A stretch of 64,000 bases of DNA from Massiliimalia sp050943535. GTDB lineage: Bacteria; Bacillota; Clostridia; Oscillospirales; Ruminococcaceae. The notes under the pieces are model-generated. The model saw nothing but the letters and a program-made list of their open reading frames with translations, made no database searches and was not told the origin of the DNA. Where the stretch lies: contig JBMNPJ010000003.1 of assembly GCA_050943535.1 (NCBI GenBank), positions 186,001 through 250,000 of the forward strand. Direction: 5' to 3'. Shown here piece by piece: positions 15,126 to 24,676 of this stretch. The position numbers and the translations under genes were made by a program. Every line of letters starts with the position of its first letter. The first letter of the stretch is position 1.

Positions 15126-15386
15126 ATGGGCGGATTAAAGATTGTTAAAAGAATCCTTTTTGTGTTAATTATCCTGTTGGTTTTGTGGCTTGCCGCCATT
15201 ACCACAGATTTTTTCCGGATGGAAAATGGGATGGAACCTTTGTTTTGTATCCGGACAGGCCTTCATGATGATGGAAAAACAGGAGTTTATTGGGGAGCGG
15301 GATATAAAGCCTATTATTTTCCTGGCGATGGAGAAAATACCCCTTTGGTTTCTGAAATTGTGCCCTTTTGGGAAGCGGCAGATTAA
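15126..15386 (+). CDS. Small hypothetical membrane-anchored protein
   Basis: An 86-aa protein with one N-terminal membrane helix (about residues 8-27) followed by a short exposed domain containing a tyrosine- and glycine-rich GVYWGAGYKAYYF segment. AAAGGATGACC precedes the ATG. I do not recognise a named family. It lies just upstream of the MarR gene in the same direction (52-base gap). Confidence 0.6.
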   Translation: MGGLKIVKRILFVLIILLVLWLAAITTDFFRMENGMEPLFCIRTGLHDDGKTGVYWGAGYKAYYFPGDGENTPLVSEIVPFWEAAD

Positions 15387-15438
15387 TTGAAAATACAACC
15401 GTCCGCAAGACAGCTTGTTGGGCAGATAGGAGTTTGAC

Positions 15439-15873
15439 ATGGATATTGGGTTGCTTTTACAGGTAAATAAACGGGGTAACAAATTGTATAATAAAGAGAT
15501 CAGCCGTGTGGCAGACCGTCATGGGCTGACAAAAACGGAACTGGATATCCTGCTGTTTTTATACCGTCATCCTGAATACGATACTGCCAGAGAAATTGTG
15601 GAAGTTCGTGGGATTACCAAATCCTATGTTTCAAAAGCAGTGGACAGCTTGGTAAAATCGGCGTTTTTACAGGCGGTTGCTGATCGGGATGACCGTCGCT
15701 TATATCACTTGATTTTGTGTCCAAAATCACAGCCTGCATTGAACGAGGCAAAAAGGGTGCAGGAACAATACTTTCATGCGGTAATGGAAGGAGTATCCAT
15801 AGAAGAACAAACGCAAATGGAGCAGATTTTCCGGCGTATTTTAGATAATATTAAACGGGAGGAAAATCGTTAA
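15439..15873 (+). CDS. MarR-family transcriptional regulator
   Basis: A 144-aa winged helix-turn-helix regulator. The DNA-binding part spans residues ~25-95 with the MarR wing signature DRDDRRLYHL. Helices at both ends should form the dimer interface. Start at the ATG after AGATAGGAG. No divergent efflux gene is present, so its target is not evident; it may regulate itself and the flanking membrane-anchored genes. Confidence 0.9.
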   Translation: MDIGLLLQVNKRGNKLYNKEISRVADRHGLTKTELDILLFLYRHPEYDTAREIVEVRGITKSYVSKAVDSLVKSAFLQAVADRDDRRLYHLILCPKSQPALNEAKRVQEQYFHAVMEGVSIEEQTQMEQIFRRILDNIKREENR

Positions 15874-16078
15874 GTTCTGCAGGAACAGATGAAAAATAGA
15901 AAATTGTCAATCATGGAACAAGTGAAAAATTTTCGTTCAAATACAGGAATGATTTTCTGTAAGCGGACGAAAATTTTTATTTTTATGTGCGTAAAAAACA
16001 AGGAATATGCATATATATTACTATTCGGCAAAAGGATACGGCCCAAAAATCAGTATATCCGGCAAGGAGGAAAATTTT

Positions 16079-16609
16079 ATGTTTATCTGTTCCATGAGGA
16101 TGACCCGAAAAAAGATGATGGCCTTGATTGTAGTGGCGATCATTATGGCAGCGGCAGTTATTTGTGGGGTTATCTATTTACAAAAGGGGGAACTTCCGGG
16201 AATATCCAGCAGTACCAGTCTAAAAGTAAGCCAGCAGGATGATGTGGCAGAATATGTACGTTCTTTCGGCTGGGAAATTGAAAATGAACCCAGTGAGATT
16301 GTAAATGTGATGGTTCCGGAAGAGTTTAATCAGGTATACGAAAATTATAATCAGATCCAAAAAAAGCAAGGATTTGATTTGGAAAAATATAAAGGGATGG
16401 AAGCAAAACGATATACTTATGTGGTGATGAATTATCCCAATTATCCAGAACATATTCGGGCAGATGTCATTGTGTCCGGAGGAAAAATTATTGCGGCAGA
16501 TATTTGTTCCATTGAGCTGCAGGGATTTATTCATGGGATCCGTCAGAAAGATGCCGAAGAATGGGCAGCAGAATGGGAAAAAAATAATATGACCAGTCAG
16601 CAGACTTGA
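16079..16609 (+). CDS. DUF4830-type membrane-anchored protein
   Basis: A 176-aa protein starting at the ATG that follows AAGGAGG; longer in-frame extensions upstream lack a ribosome-binding site. Residues ~15-33 form one membrane helix and the rest is predicted outside. The C-terminal domain has the family pattern I associate with DUF4830: FGWEIENEPSE, MVPEEFNQVYENYNQIQ, GFDLEKYKGM, RYTYVVMNYPN and a late GFIHG. No function is established. A GGGGAACTGG/CCAGTTCCCC hairpin (16663-16700) follows. Confidence 0.8.
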   Translation: MFICSMRMTRKKMMALIVVAIIMAAAVICGVIYLQKGELPGISSSTSLKVSQQDDVAEYVRSFGWEIENEPSEIVNVMVPEEFNQVYENYNQIQKKQGFDLEKYKGMEAKRYTYVVMNYPNYPEHIRADVIVSGGKIIAADICSIELQGFIHGIRQKDAEEWAAEWEKNNMTSQQT

Positions 16610-16728
16610 TCAAAGGGGAAAGCTGGACAAAATAATGTTTTTTGTGTAAAATGTTGTTAATAAAGGGGAACTGGGGAAACAAGAAGTACCAGTTCCCCAG
16701 TTCAGTAAATGGAAAGGGGAGGTTTTCT

Positions 16729-17475
16729 GTGGCAGTCATGCGATTGGACAAGTTTTTTTCCAGTCAAAATCTGGCAAGCCGAAAAGAAATGCGCACTTTG
16801 ATTCGTCAAGGCGCAATTTCCGTTAACGGAAGCACCCAAATTAAGCCGGAACAGAAAATTGATACGCAGCAGGATGTGGTTTGTCTCAAAGGAGAAACCA
16901 TAGAATATAAGCCATTTTTGTATTTAATGCTCAATAAGCCACAGGGATATGTCAGCGCTACAGATGACCGCACACAGTCTACCGTACTGGATCTCGTGCC
17001 CGAGAAATGGTATCGTCCAGGGCTGTTCCCAGCAGGAAGACTGGATAAGGATACCACCGGATTAATGCTGATTACCGATGACGGGGAATTGGCTCATCGC
17101 ATTTTGTCTCCGAAAAATCACATTGAAAAGGCATACCATGCCCGGATCAGCGCTCCGCTGCCCCCAGAGGCGATAGAAATGTTTGCCCGTGGGATTACCC
17201 TTGGAGACGGATATGAGTGCCTTCCTGCCCAGGTAACGGTGCTGGAAGACGGTGCACAGCCTCTTTTGGAGATTATTATCTGTGAGGGGAAATACCACCA
17301 GATTAAGCGCATGGTCGCTGCTGCCGGAAGCAAGGTACTTTCCTTGAAACGGGTTCGTATGGGAGCCATGATTTTAGACGAATCGTTGCCGGAAGGCGCC
17401 TGCAAAGAAATTTTGCACAAAGATGTCGAGAAATTTTTGACAGGCGAAATTGCAAATTATCACTCAAAAATGTGA
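16729..17475 (+). CDS. rRNA pseudouridine synthase, RsuA/RluB family
   Basis: A 248-aa RNA-modifying enzyme. An N-terminal S4 RNA-binding domain (MRLDKFFSSQNLASRKEMRT onwards) is followed by the catalytic domain with the signature GRLDKDTTGL, whose aspartate is the nucleophile, and by the EGKYHQIKRM motif. It isomerises one uridine of ribosomal RNA; whether 16S or 23S cannot be decided. The GTG at 16729 is chosen for the GGGGAGG seven bases upstream; an ATG at 16738 is the alternative. Confidence 0.92.
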   Translation: MAVMRLDKFFSSQNLASRKEMRTLIRQGAISVNGSTQIKPEQKIDTQQDVVCLKGETIEYKPFLYLMLNKPQGYVSATDDRTQSTVLDLVPEKWYRPGLFPAGRLDKDTTGLMLITDDGELAHRILSPKNHIEKAYHARISAPLPPEAIEMFARGITLGDGYECLPAQVTVLEDGAQPLLEIIICEGKYHQIKRMVAAAGSKVLSLKRVRMGAMILDESLPEGACKEILHKDVEKFLTGEIANYHSKM

Positions 17476-17655
17476 TTTTGTTTAGAATTGGGCAATTTAG
17501 ATAAAGTCTTTTTTAAAACTTTGGGTAATAAGGTACTGTTATTTGAACCGAATTTTTGGTATAGTAATAGTACGTTAAACAAGTCAAAAATCTTGATGGT
17601 CTAAATTGAGTAGTGAGTTACAATTTTTAGAAATTCATTTTAGGAGGTCCATTTT

Positions 17656-18774
17656 ATGGCAAGCTTATCATTAAGAGGTATTTACAAAAGATACGCAGGC
17701 AATGTAGTTGCTGTATCTGATTTCAACCTGGACATCGAAGATAAAGAATTTATTATTTTGGTTGGTCCTTCTGGTTGTGGTAAATCTACAACTTTGCGTA
17801 TGATCGCTGGTTTGGAAGAAATTTCTGAAGGGGAACTGTACATTGGTGACAAACTGGTAAACGATGTTGCTCCAAAAGACCGTGATATCGCAATGGTATT
17901 CCAGAACTACGCTCTGTATCCTCATATGACAGTATTTGAAAACATGGCATTTGGTCTGAAACTGAGAAAAACTCCAAAAGACGAAATCAAACGTCGTGTA
18001 GAAGAAGCTGCTAGAATTTTGGATATCGCTCACCTGCTTGACAGAAAACCAAAAGCTCTGTCCGGTGGTCAGAGACAGCGTGTTGCTCTGGGTCGTGCAA
18101 TCGTTCGTGAACCTCAGGTATTCCTGCTCGACGAACCTCTGTCTAACTTGGACGCAAAACTGCGTGCTCAGATGAGAACCGAGCTGTCTAAACTGCATCA
18201 GCGTTTGGGAACTACTTTCATCTACGTAACCCATGACCAGACCGAAGCTATGACAATGGGTACCAGAATCGTAGTTATGAAAGACGGTTTCATTCAGCAG
18301 GTTGATACACCAGCTAACCTGTACTCTCATCCAGCAAACATCTTCGTAGCAGGATTCATCGGATCTCCTCAGATGAACTTCATCGATGCGAAAGTTGTTG
18401 ACAACGGCGGCAAACTGGGTCTGTCCTTCGGCAACGAAAAGAACTACTTCCTGGAACTGCCAGAATCTAAGATCAATGCAACTGTAAAAGCTAGCGTTGG
18501 TAAAGATGTAATCATGGGTATTCGTCCAGAAGACCTGAAAGATGATGAAATGTTCCTGTCTACCGCTACTACCGGTATCGTTGACTGTGACGTAGAAGTT
18601 ACCGAAATGATGGGTGCTGAAACTTACCTGTACCTGGTAATGGACGGCATTAACCTGACTGCTCGTGTTGACCCACGTACCACAGCAAAACCAGGCGATA
18701 ACATCAAAGTTGCTTTGGATGTACATAAACTGCACATCTTTGATAAAGAAACTGAAAAAGCTATCTGCAACTAA
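17656..18774 (+). CDS. Stand-alone sugar ABC transporter ATPase (MsmX/MsmK/UgpC type)
   Basis: A 372-aa ATP-binding subunit with Walker A GPSGCGKST (37-45), signature LSGGQRQRVALGRA, Walker B FLLDEPLSNLD and the C-terminal regulatory OB domain of the MalK family. It is not accompanied by permease or binding-protein genes, so it most likely energises several sugar importers, as MsmX does in Bacillus. AGGAGG precedes the ATG. Codon choice is strongly biased compared with its neighbours (CTG, CGT, GAA), suggesting high expression; this bias also produces a long meaningless ORF on the other strand. Confidence 0.93.
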   Translation: MASLSLRGIYKRYAGNVVAVSDFNLDIEDKEFIILVGPSGCGKSTTLRMIAGLEEISEGELYIGDKLVNDVAPKDRDIAMVFQNYALYPHMTVFENMAFGLKLRKTPKDEIKRRVEEAARILDIAHLLDRKPKALSGGQRQRVALGRAIVREPQVFLLDEPLSNLDAKLRAQMRTELSKLHQRLGTTFIYVTHDQTEAMTMGTRIVVMKDGFIQQVDTPANLYSHPANIFVAGFIGSPQMNFIDAKVVDNGGKLGLSFGNEKNYFLELPESKINATVKASVGKDVIMGIRPEDLKDDEMFLSTATTGIVDCDVEVTEMMGAETYLYLVMDGINLTARVDPRTTAKPGDNIKVALDVHKLHIFDKETEKAICN

Positions 18775-18812
18775 TTTGCCAGAAATGCTTTCCTAATTGA
18801 ATCATATGAAGT

Positions 18813-18847
18813 AAAGGGCGGCTGCTAATTTTAGCAGCCGCCTTTTT
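18813..18847 (+). terminator. Terminator after the sugar ATPase gene
   Basis: GGCGGCTGCTAA pairs with TTAGCAGCCGCC (18817-18842), followed by TTTTT. Confidence 0.93.
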
Positions 18848-19062
18848 ATATGAATTTTCTGGAAATAATTTCTTTTTGGAAGTTAAAAAAATCGTAACAT
18901 TTCTAAAGATGAAATATGTTACAATTTGTAATAAATACAGAGAAATAAATAACAAAATGATAATATTTTCTGTGTTTGTCAAAAGAAAAGTCAGATTTTA
19001 CAAATTTTATTTGACATTTTACCATAAAACAGACTTTTTTACAGATATTTTTGATTTCTATC

Positions 19063-19091
19063 TTGCAAAAAGCTGTAATTTTAGTTACAAT
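19063..19091 (+). promoter_or_regulatory. Promoter of the PucR/CdaR-type regulator gene
   Basis: TTGCAA (19063-19068), 17 bases, TACAAT (19086-19091). A GTAACAT/ATGTTAC inverted repeat lies 140 bases upstream (18894-18922). The remainder of the 388-base gap is very AT-rich with no gene seen. Confidence 0.6.
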
Positions 19092-19163
19092 GTATATATC
19101 TGGAGGCTGTTTCAGGAAAGCTTCCCAAAAATCAATTTTTCATTCAGAAAAGGGGAACCAAGT

Positions 19164-20249
19164 ATGTCAAATAGACTATTCCAAGGTGTTATGCATCAAA
19201 TGCGTGACGCGATCAATCGTGTTATTGGTGTTGTGGACGAAACAGCAACTATCATCGCTTGCAGTGAATTATCAAAAATTGGGATGACCAATGAATTTAT
19301 TGCATTGGATTTGTCTGATTCCCATGATACCTTTATTCGTGACGGTTATACCTATAAACCTTTTGGTCCTCACATTAAACCGGACTATGCAGTGTTTGTA
19401 GAAGGCGTTGACGAAGCTGCTGCAAAATATGCACAGATTTTGGCGATCTCTTTATCCAGCATTAAACAGTACTATGATGAAAAATATGACCGGAACAACT
19501 TTGTGAAAAACGTTGTTTTGGACAATATTCTGCCAGGGGATATTTATATCAAAGCGCGGGAACTGCATTTTAACACTGATGTAAGCCGTGTTGCTTTGCT
19601 CATCCGTGTGGTTTCTTCCAACGATGTTTCCGCTTATGATGTGGTACAGAACCTGTTCCCAGATAAGCAGAAAGACTTTGTGTTCAGTATCAGCGAAAAT
19701 GATATTGTTTTGATTAAAGAAATCAAAGCTGGAATTGACTCCAAAGACCTGGAAAAACTGGCTCGCTCTATTGTAGATACTTTGAGCAGCGAGTTCTATA
19801 CCCGTGCAGTAGTGGGCATTGGTACCAGTGTTACCGGTATTAAAGATCTGGCAAAATCTTTCAAAGAAGCACAGGTAGCTTTGGAAGTAGGTAAAGTATT
19901 TGATACAGAAGAAAGTATTGTTTCTTACGACAATCTGGGTATTGCAAGACTGATTTATCAGTTGCCAACCACTTTGTGTGAAACTTTCTTAAAAGAAGTA
20001 TTTAAACAGGGCTCTATTGATTCTCTGGATCATGAAACACTGTTTACAATCCGCAAATTCTTTGAAAACAATCTGAATGTATCTGAAACATCCAGAAAAT
20101 TGTTTGTTCACAGAAATACTTTGGTATATCGTTTGGAGAAGATTAAAAAACTTACCGGTTTGGATCTTCGTGAATTTGACCATGCCATTATCTTTAAGAT
20201 TGCATTGATGGTTAAAAAATATCTGACTTCTAATCCAGTAAAACTTTAA
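19164..20249 (+). CDS. PucR/CdaR-type helix-turn-helix regulator
   Basis: A 361-aa regulator starting at the ATG (MSNRLFQG) after AAAAGGGG; an in-frame extension back to 18876 is AT-rich promoter DNA. The C-terminal ~60 residues are a PucR-type helix-turn-helix (NLNVSETSRKLFVHRNTLVYRLEK). A GGDEF-like central region runs over about residues 150-290, and the N-terminal region resembles a ligand-sensing domain. In related proteins it senses sugar diacids or purine intermediates; the ligand here is unknown. It lies between the sugar ATPase and ftsE. Confidence 0.85.
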   Translation: MSNRLFQGVMHQMRDAINRVIGVVDETATIIACSELSKIGMTNEFIALDLSDSHDTFIRDGYTYKPFGPHIKPDYAVFVEGVDEAAAKYAQILAISLSSIKQYYDEKYDRNNFVKNVVLDNILPGDIYIKARELHFNTDVSRVALLIRVVSSNDVSAYDVVQNLFPDKQKDFVFSISENDIVLIKEIKAGIDSKDLEKLARSIVDTLSSEFYTRAVVGIGTSVTGIKDLAKSFKEAQVALEVGKVFDTEESIVSYDNLGIARLIYQLPTTLCETFLKEVFKQGSIDSLDHETLFTIRKFFENNLNVSETSRKLFVHRNTLVYRLEKIKKLTGLDLREFDHAIIFKIALMVKKYLTSNPVKL

Positions 20250-20381
20250 GTGGATGGCCGTTGTATCCGTACAATGCTGCCCATGTCGGCAGGGATAACG
20301 TTTGGAATTTGCTTAGGGTGTATTTTGTGCGTTCTCTTTGCGGCGACAAAATAGCAAGATCAAAAAATAAGGGGCAATTGT

Positions 20382-21068
20382 ATGATTGAATTATCTGATG
20401 TGTGTTTAAAATACGACAATGATACAGTCGCGGTTGACCATATGAATCTGAGAGTAGATGATGGAGAGTTTGTCTTTATTGTCGGTTCTTCCGGTGCAGG
20501 AAAAAGTTCTATTATAAAACTTTTGCTTCGGGAAAAAGTAGCGTCTTCTGGCGTTGTTCGGGTTAATGGGTACAACCTTAATAAAATTAAAGCAAGAAAG
20601 ATCCCGGAATTTCGCCGTACATTGGGGGTTGTGTTTCAGGACTTCCGCTTGATACCAACTTTAAATGTGTTTGACAATGTAGCGTTCAGTCTGCGGGTAA
20701 CCAATGCTTCCACTCAGTATATTCGTACTAGGGTGCCATATATTTTGAATCTGATGGGGCTGGAAGGTAAGGCAAAGCGTTTTCCTCACGAAATTTCTGG
20801 GGGAGAACAGCAGCGTGTTGCTTTGGCCAGAGCATTGGTAAACGACCCTCCGTTAATTATTGCGGACGAGCCTACCGGAAATGTTGACCCGGAACTTTCC
20901 TATGAAATTGTGGATTTGCTCAAAGGAATCAACGAGTGCGGAACCACGATTGTAATGGTTACTCATGAGCATGATATTGTTCGTCACTTCGGCGGCCGTA
21001 CTGTCAGCATCGAACACGGGAAAATCGTATTTGATGAGATGATAGGAGGTTATCATGAAGGCGAATAG
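20382..21068 (+). CDS. ftsE: Cell-division ABC ATPase FtsE
   Basis: A 228-aa ATPase with Walker A GSSGAGKSS, signature ISGGEQQRVALARAL and Walker B IIADEPTGNVD. It pairs with the overlapping ftsX product to drive peptidoglycan hydrolase activation at the septum. Gene order ftsE-ftsX-M23 hydrolase-ctpA supports this. AAGGGGC precedes the ATG. Confidence 0.95.
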   Translation: MIELSDVCLKYDNDTVAVDHMNLRVDDGEFVFIVGSSGAGKSSIIKLLLREKVASSGVVRVNGYNLNKIKARKIPEFRRTLGVVFQDFRLIPTLNVFDNVAFSLRVTNASTQYIRTRVPYILNLMGLEGKAKRFPHEISGGEQQRVALARALVNDPPLIIADEPTGNVDPELSYEIVDLLKGINECGTTIVMVTHEHDIVRHFGGRTVSIEHGKIVFDEMIGGYHEGE

Positions 21069-22044
21069 TTTTAGTTATTTATCCAAACAGGGTGTTAAAA
21101 ACCTGTGGCTCAACCGAATGATGACACTGGCATCTGTAGGGGTTTTAACCGCGTGTCTTTTGATTGTAGGTTTTGCCATTGTACTGACTGAAAATATTGA
21201 CAGTATGGTGCATTACGTAGAGTCTCAAAATGAGTTTGTGGCGTTTATGCCTACAGAAGAACAGTATATTGAACAACAGGTTGCCAATGGGGAAGAGCCT
21301 ATGGTAGCAACTGCTGATACACCAGAAGGAGAAACACCTGCCTGGCAAACGTTTGTAGAACAAGTACGTGCAGAGATTGAGGCGCTGCCCAATGTATCCG
21401 GAGTGACCTATATTTCCAAGGAAGAGGGCTTGGAAAGCATGAAGGAACAGATGGGGGATTATGCGGCGCTGTTCGACGATTTGGAGAACGACAATCCTCT
21501 GAATGATACTTTTACAATTAAAGTAAAGGATTTAACCAAGCTGGAAGAAACCTGTCTGCAGGTTCAGGAGATTGATGGAATTCAAAGTGTCAATGCTGCA
21601 AACGATGTAGCGGATACCTTGACTTTTATCCGGAAAATTGTAAACACGGCAGGCGGAGCGATTATTTTAGCTTTGGTAATCGTATCTTTGGTGATTATTG
21701 TAAATACCATCCGTGCGACGATTTTTACTCGCCGGAAGGAAATCAACATTATGAAATATGTAGGCGCTACCAATAGCTTTATTCGGTTGCCTTTTATTGT
21801 AGAAGGGATTATCCTGGGTCTGATTGCGGCGGGAATCGCTTATTTGATTATCTGGGGCGGATACAGCTATTTGGTTCAAAGTTTTGAACAGGGTATGGTT
21901 CCAAGCTTTATTGGCGCTGCTTTTAAACATATTATTCCATTTAGTGATATTGCCGTAAATCTGGCACTGTTCTTTGGTATTTCCAGTGTGGGAATTGGTG
22001 TTGTCGGCAGTATGATCAGTATTCGTAGTCATATTAAGGTGTAA
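21055..22044 (+). CDS. ftsX: Cell-division permease-like protein FtsX
   Basis: A 329-aa membrane protein with the FtsX layout: one N-terminal membrane helix (~20-42), a large extracellular domain (~43-195) and three C-terminal helices. It transmits FtsE ATP hydrolysis to a murein hydrolase outside the membrane. It overlaps the end of ftsE by 14 bases and AGGAGG precedes its ATG. The extracellular loop has an acidic insertion (about residues 60-105) rich in Glu, Thr and Pro. Confidence 0.95.
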   Translation: MKANSFSYLSKQGVKNLWLNRMMTLASVGVLTACLLIVGFAIVLTENIDSMVHYVESQNEFVAFMPTEEQYIEQQVANGEEPMVATADTPEGETPAWQTFVEQVRAEIEALPNVSGVTYISKEEGLESMKEQMGDYAALFDDLENDNPLNDTFTIKVKDLTKLEETCLQVQEIDGIQSVNAANDVADTLTFIRKIVNTAGGAIILALVIVSLVIIVNTIRATIFTRRKEINIMKYVGATNSFIRLPFIVEGIILGLIAAGIAYLIIWGGYSYLVQSFEQGMVPSFIGAAFKHIIPFSDIAVNLALFFGISSVGIGVVGSMISIRSHIKV

Positions 22045-22059
22045 GGAGGAGAATGTATC

Positions 22060-23355
22060 ATGGTTTCCGTGGGATCACATAAGATGCTGCATAAGTTGAC
22101 CGCAGTGTTTTTGGCAGTGTTAATTTGTGTGCTGACAATTCCGTATTCTTCTGTGAATGTAGAAGCGGCAACAAGCAGTACATTGACTAATCTGCAGAAT
22201 CAGCTGAATTCTTTGGAACAACAGCAAAAAGATATTGAAGCCAGACTGAATACCTTAAAACAGGATAAAGCGAATGCCCAGCAGCAGTTGGATGAATATA
22301 CTGCCGCAATGGAAAATGTGCATGCGCAGATTGATGTATATCAACAGCAAATTGATGCGTTTAACGCAGAAATTGACGCGAAAAATCAGGAAATCACTGT
22401 AAAAAATCAGGAAATTTCTCAAAAAGAAACAGAAATTTCTGATAAACAGGCTGAGTTGGATCAAAGTTATGAAGACTTTAAAGACCGTTTAGCTGCTATG
22501 TATATGGCAAGCTGCAGCAGTTCTTCTATGAATGTACTGTTTGGTGCAGAAAGCTTTTCTGACTTTTTGACTCAGGCACAGGCGCTGAAAAATATTTCAG
22601 ACCGCGATAAAGAGATTATGGATGATCTGATGGCGCAGAAACAGGCGCTGGAAGATTTGAAAGTTCAGCTGGAAACTGCGAAGACAGATTTGCAGAATGT
22701 AGTGGCTGATATTGAAAAAGATAAAGCGGATATCGTGTCTGTACAGGCAAAAGTGCAGTCTCAGTATGATGAACTGGCTGTACTGCAGAATGACTGCTCA
22801 AAGGTAGTACAAAGTCTGCAGGCACAGCAGAATCAGTTGGATGCGGACAGCGCTGCACTGGATGCTGAACGTGAAAAAGCAATTGCTGCGATTATTGCAG
22901 AGCAGGAACGTTTGAGACAGGAAGAGGAAGCGGCAGGAAATAAACCTCCTATTAACACCGGCTCTGGCTGGCTGTGGCCTTGTCCTACATACAGTTATGT
23001 ATCTCAGTATTATTCTTCCGGTCACCGGGCAATTGACGTAGCTTCTGGCGCAGGAAATCCGATTTTGGCTACCCGAGGCGGAACCGTTGTATTTGCTGGA
23101 TTCGGAAGTGCATCCAATGGCTTTAACCGTTACGGAAACGTAGTACTGCTTAGCCATGGAGATGGATACTATTCTCTGTATGCTCACTGTAGTTCTTTGA
23201 ATGTATCTACTGGACAAACTGTTTCTCAGGGTCAGCAGATCGCTACAGTAGGAAATACTGGACAATCTTTCGGAAACCATCTGCATTTTGAGATTCGTAC
23301 AGGTGTACAGGGTTCTCGTTTGGATCCTATGGGCTTTGTAAGCGCACCTCATTAA
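22060..23355 (+). CDS. EnvC-like coiled-coil M23 peptidase
   Basis: A 431-aa exported protein. A signal peptide (~10-35) ends near VEAA. A long coiled coil, rich in Gln, Lys and Asp, spans about residues 40-295. The C-terminal LytM/M23 domain keeps the zinc-site residues: H in GHRAIDVASGAG and HLHFEIR. It should be the peptidoglycan hydrolase, or hydrolase activator, controlled by FtsEX through its coiled coil. It lies 15 bases after ftsX and has a strong AAGGAGG site. A stem-loop (23402-23432) follows. Confidence 0.93.
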   Translation: MVSVGSHKMLHKLTAVFLAVLICVLTIPYSSVNVEAATSSTLTNLQNQLNSLEQQQKDIEARLNTLKQDKANAQQQLDEYTAAMENVHAQIDVYQQQIDAFNAEIDAKNQEITVKNQEISQKETEISDKQAELDQSYEDFKDRLAAMYMASCSSSSMNVLFGAESFSDFLTQAQALKNISDRDKEIMDDLMAQKQALEDLKVQLETAKTDLQNVVADIEKDKADIVSVQAKVQSQYDELAVLQNDCSKVVQSLQAQQNQLDADSAALDAEREKAIAAIIAEQERLRQEEEAAGNKPPINTGSGWLWPCPTYSYVSQYYSSGHRAIDVASGAGNPILATRGGTVVFAGFGSASNGFNRYGNVVLLSHGDGYYSLYAHCSSLNVSTGQTVSQGQQIATVGNTGQSFGNHLHFEIRTGVQGSRLDPMGFVSAPH

Positions 23356-23473
23356 AAATGGTATATTTTTTCTTGGAAGTATCAGAATAAGTTCATAGAA
23401 TGATAACCATTTCCGATCAGGAGATGGTTATCATTATGTTATGTCAATGGAAAAAACAGAAAGGGTGAAACGC

Positions 23474-24673
23474 TTGAATAAAAAGATTTCCCTGGGCGCA
23501 GCAATTGCGTTTATGGCAGTAATTGCAGCAATTACTTTTTGTGTGACCATGTTGTTTTCTCAGGATATCTTCAACCGAATGGTTTCCAATGTAACACAAA
23601 AGGAACAGATGTATGAAAAGGTTGAGGAAATTTACAATAAAGTGAATGACAACTATTTATTTCAGGTAGACGAGGAACAAATGCTGGATGCCATGGGCGA
23701 CGGCATTATGGCTGGTTTAAATGATAAATATGCGGAATATTACGACAAAGATGAATATGCCCAAAAGCTCAAAGAGGATAAAGGTGAATTGGTGGGAATT
23801 GGTGTTACCGTACAGCAAGATCCGACCAGCGGCTATTTGAATGTAATCGATGTATATTCCGGATCTCCTGCCGAATCTGCTGGACTTGTGAAAGGCGACA
23901 TGATTGTTCAGGTGGATGGCACTGATCTGGCTACTTTGGGTGATGATGTGGAACCGGCTAGTCTGGTACAAGGTGAAGCAGGTTCTAAAGTGTCTATTGT
24001 TTACCGTCGTGATGGGGTAGATACTACCGTAGAAATGGCAAGAAAAAAAGTGACCATTCCTTCTGTGGAAAGCCGTATGATTGATGAGAATGGATATATT
24101 AAAATCAGCGATTTCAACGACTCTACTCCAGGACAGTTTAAAGATGCAGTAGAACTTTTGAAAGAAGAAGGGGCAAAGGCCTTGATCTTTGACCTGCGGA
24201 ATAACGGCGGCGGTACGCTGGATTCTGTGTTGGAAATTTTGGATTATCTGCTTCCGGAGGGAGATATTGCCACCGCTACAGATAAAGATGGAAATACACG
24301 CGTTTTGAAAACTTCTGATGCTCAGTGTATTGATATGCCTATGGTTACCATCACCAATGGAAATACTGCCAGTGCTTCTGAACTGTTTGTGCAGGCATTA
24401 AAAGATTATAAAATGGCAGATTCTGTAGGGACTACCACTTATGGCAAAGGGGTTATGCAGACCACCTATCAGCTCAGTGACGGAAGCGCTGTAAAACTGA
24501 CAACCTCTTATTTCAATCCTCCTAAGAGTGAAAACTTTGATGGAAAAGGGATTGAACCAAACTATGAAGTAGAGCTGACCCAGGAACAGGAAAAAGATTT
24601 TGAGAATTTGGATGAAACCAATGATCCGCAGCTGATGAAAGCTTTGGAAGTGGTAAGCTCTCTGGTAAAATAA
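23474..24673 (+). CDS. S41 carboxy-terminal processing protease CtpA
   Basis: A 399-aa membrane-anchored serine protease. An N-terminal helix (~7-29) precedes a PDZ domain (GIGVTVQ... to RRDGVDTTVEM) and the S41 domain with catalytic serine in TASASELFV and lysine in TTYGKGVMQ. I prefer the TTG at 23474, which is preceded by GAAAGGGTGA; an ATG at 23441 has no ribosome-binding site. In its position after ftsEX and the M23 hydrolase it may trim envelope hydrolases; that role is inference. Confidence 0.92.
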   Translation: MNKKISLGAAIAFMAVIAAITFCVTMLFSQDIFNRMVSNVTQKEQMYEKVEEIYNKVNDNYLFQVDEEQMLDAMGDGIMAGLNDKYAEYYDKDEYAQKLKEDKGELVGIGVTVQQDPTSGYLNVIDVYSGSPAESAGLVKGDMIVQVDGTDLATLGDDVEPASLVQGEAGSKVSIVYRRDGVDTTVEMARKKVTIPSVESRMIDENGYIKISDFNDSTPGQFKDAVELLKEEGAKALIFDLRNNGGGTLDSVLEILDYLLPEGDIATATDKDGNTRVLKTSDAQCIDMPMVTITNGNTASASELFVQALKDYKMADSVGTTTYGKGVMQTTYQLSDGSAVKLTTSYFNPPKSENFDGKGIEPNYEVELTQEQEKDFENLDETNDPQLMKALEVVSSLVK

Positions 24674-24676
24674 AAA

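Noticed and set aside
15889..16242. 117-codon ORF overlapping the start of the DUF4830 gene
   Set aside because: It overlaps in another frame a gene with a strong ribosome-binding site and family match; it has none of its own.
18876..19163. N-terminal extension of the PucR/CdaR-type regulator
   Set aside because: The extension is AT-rich, contains the promoter at 19063-19091 and lacks a ribosome-binding site.
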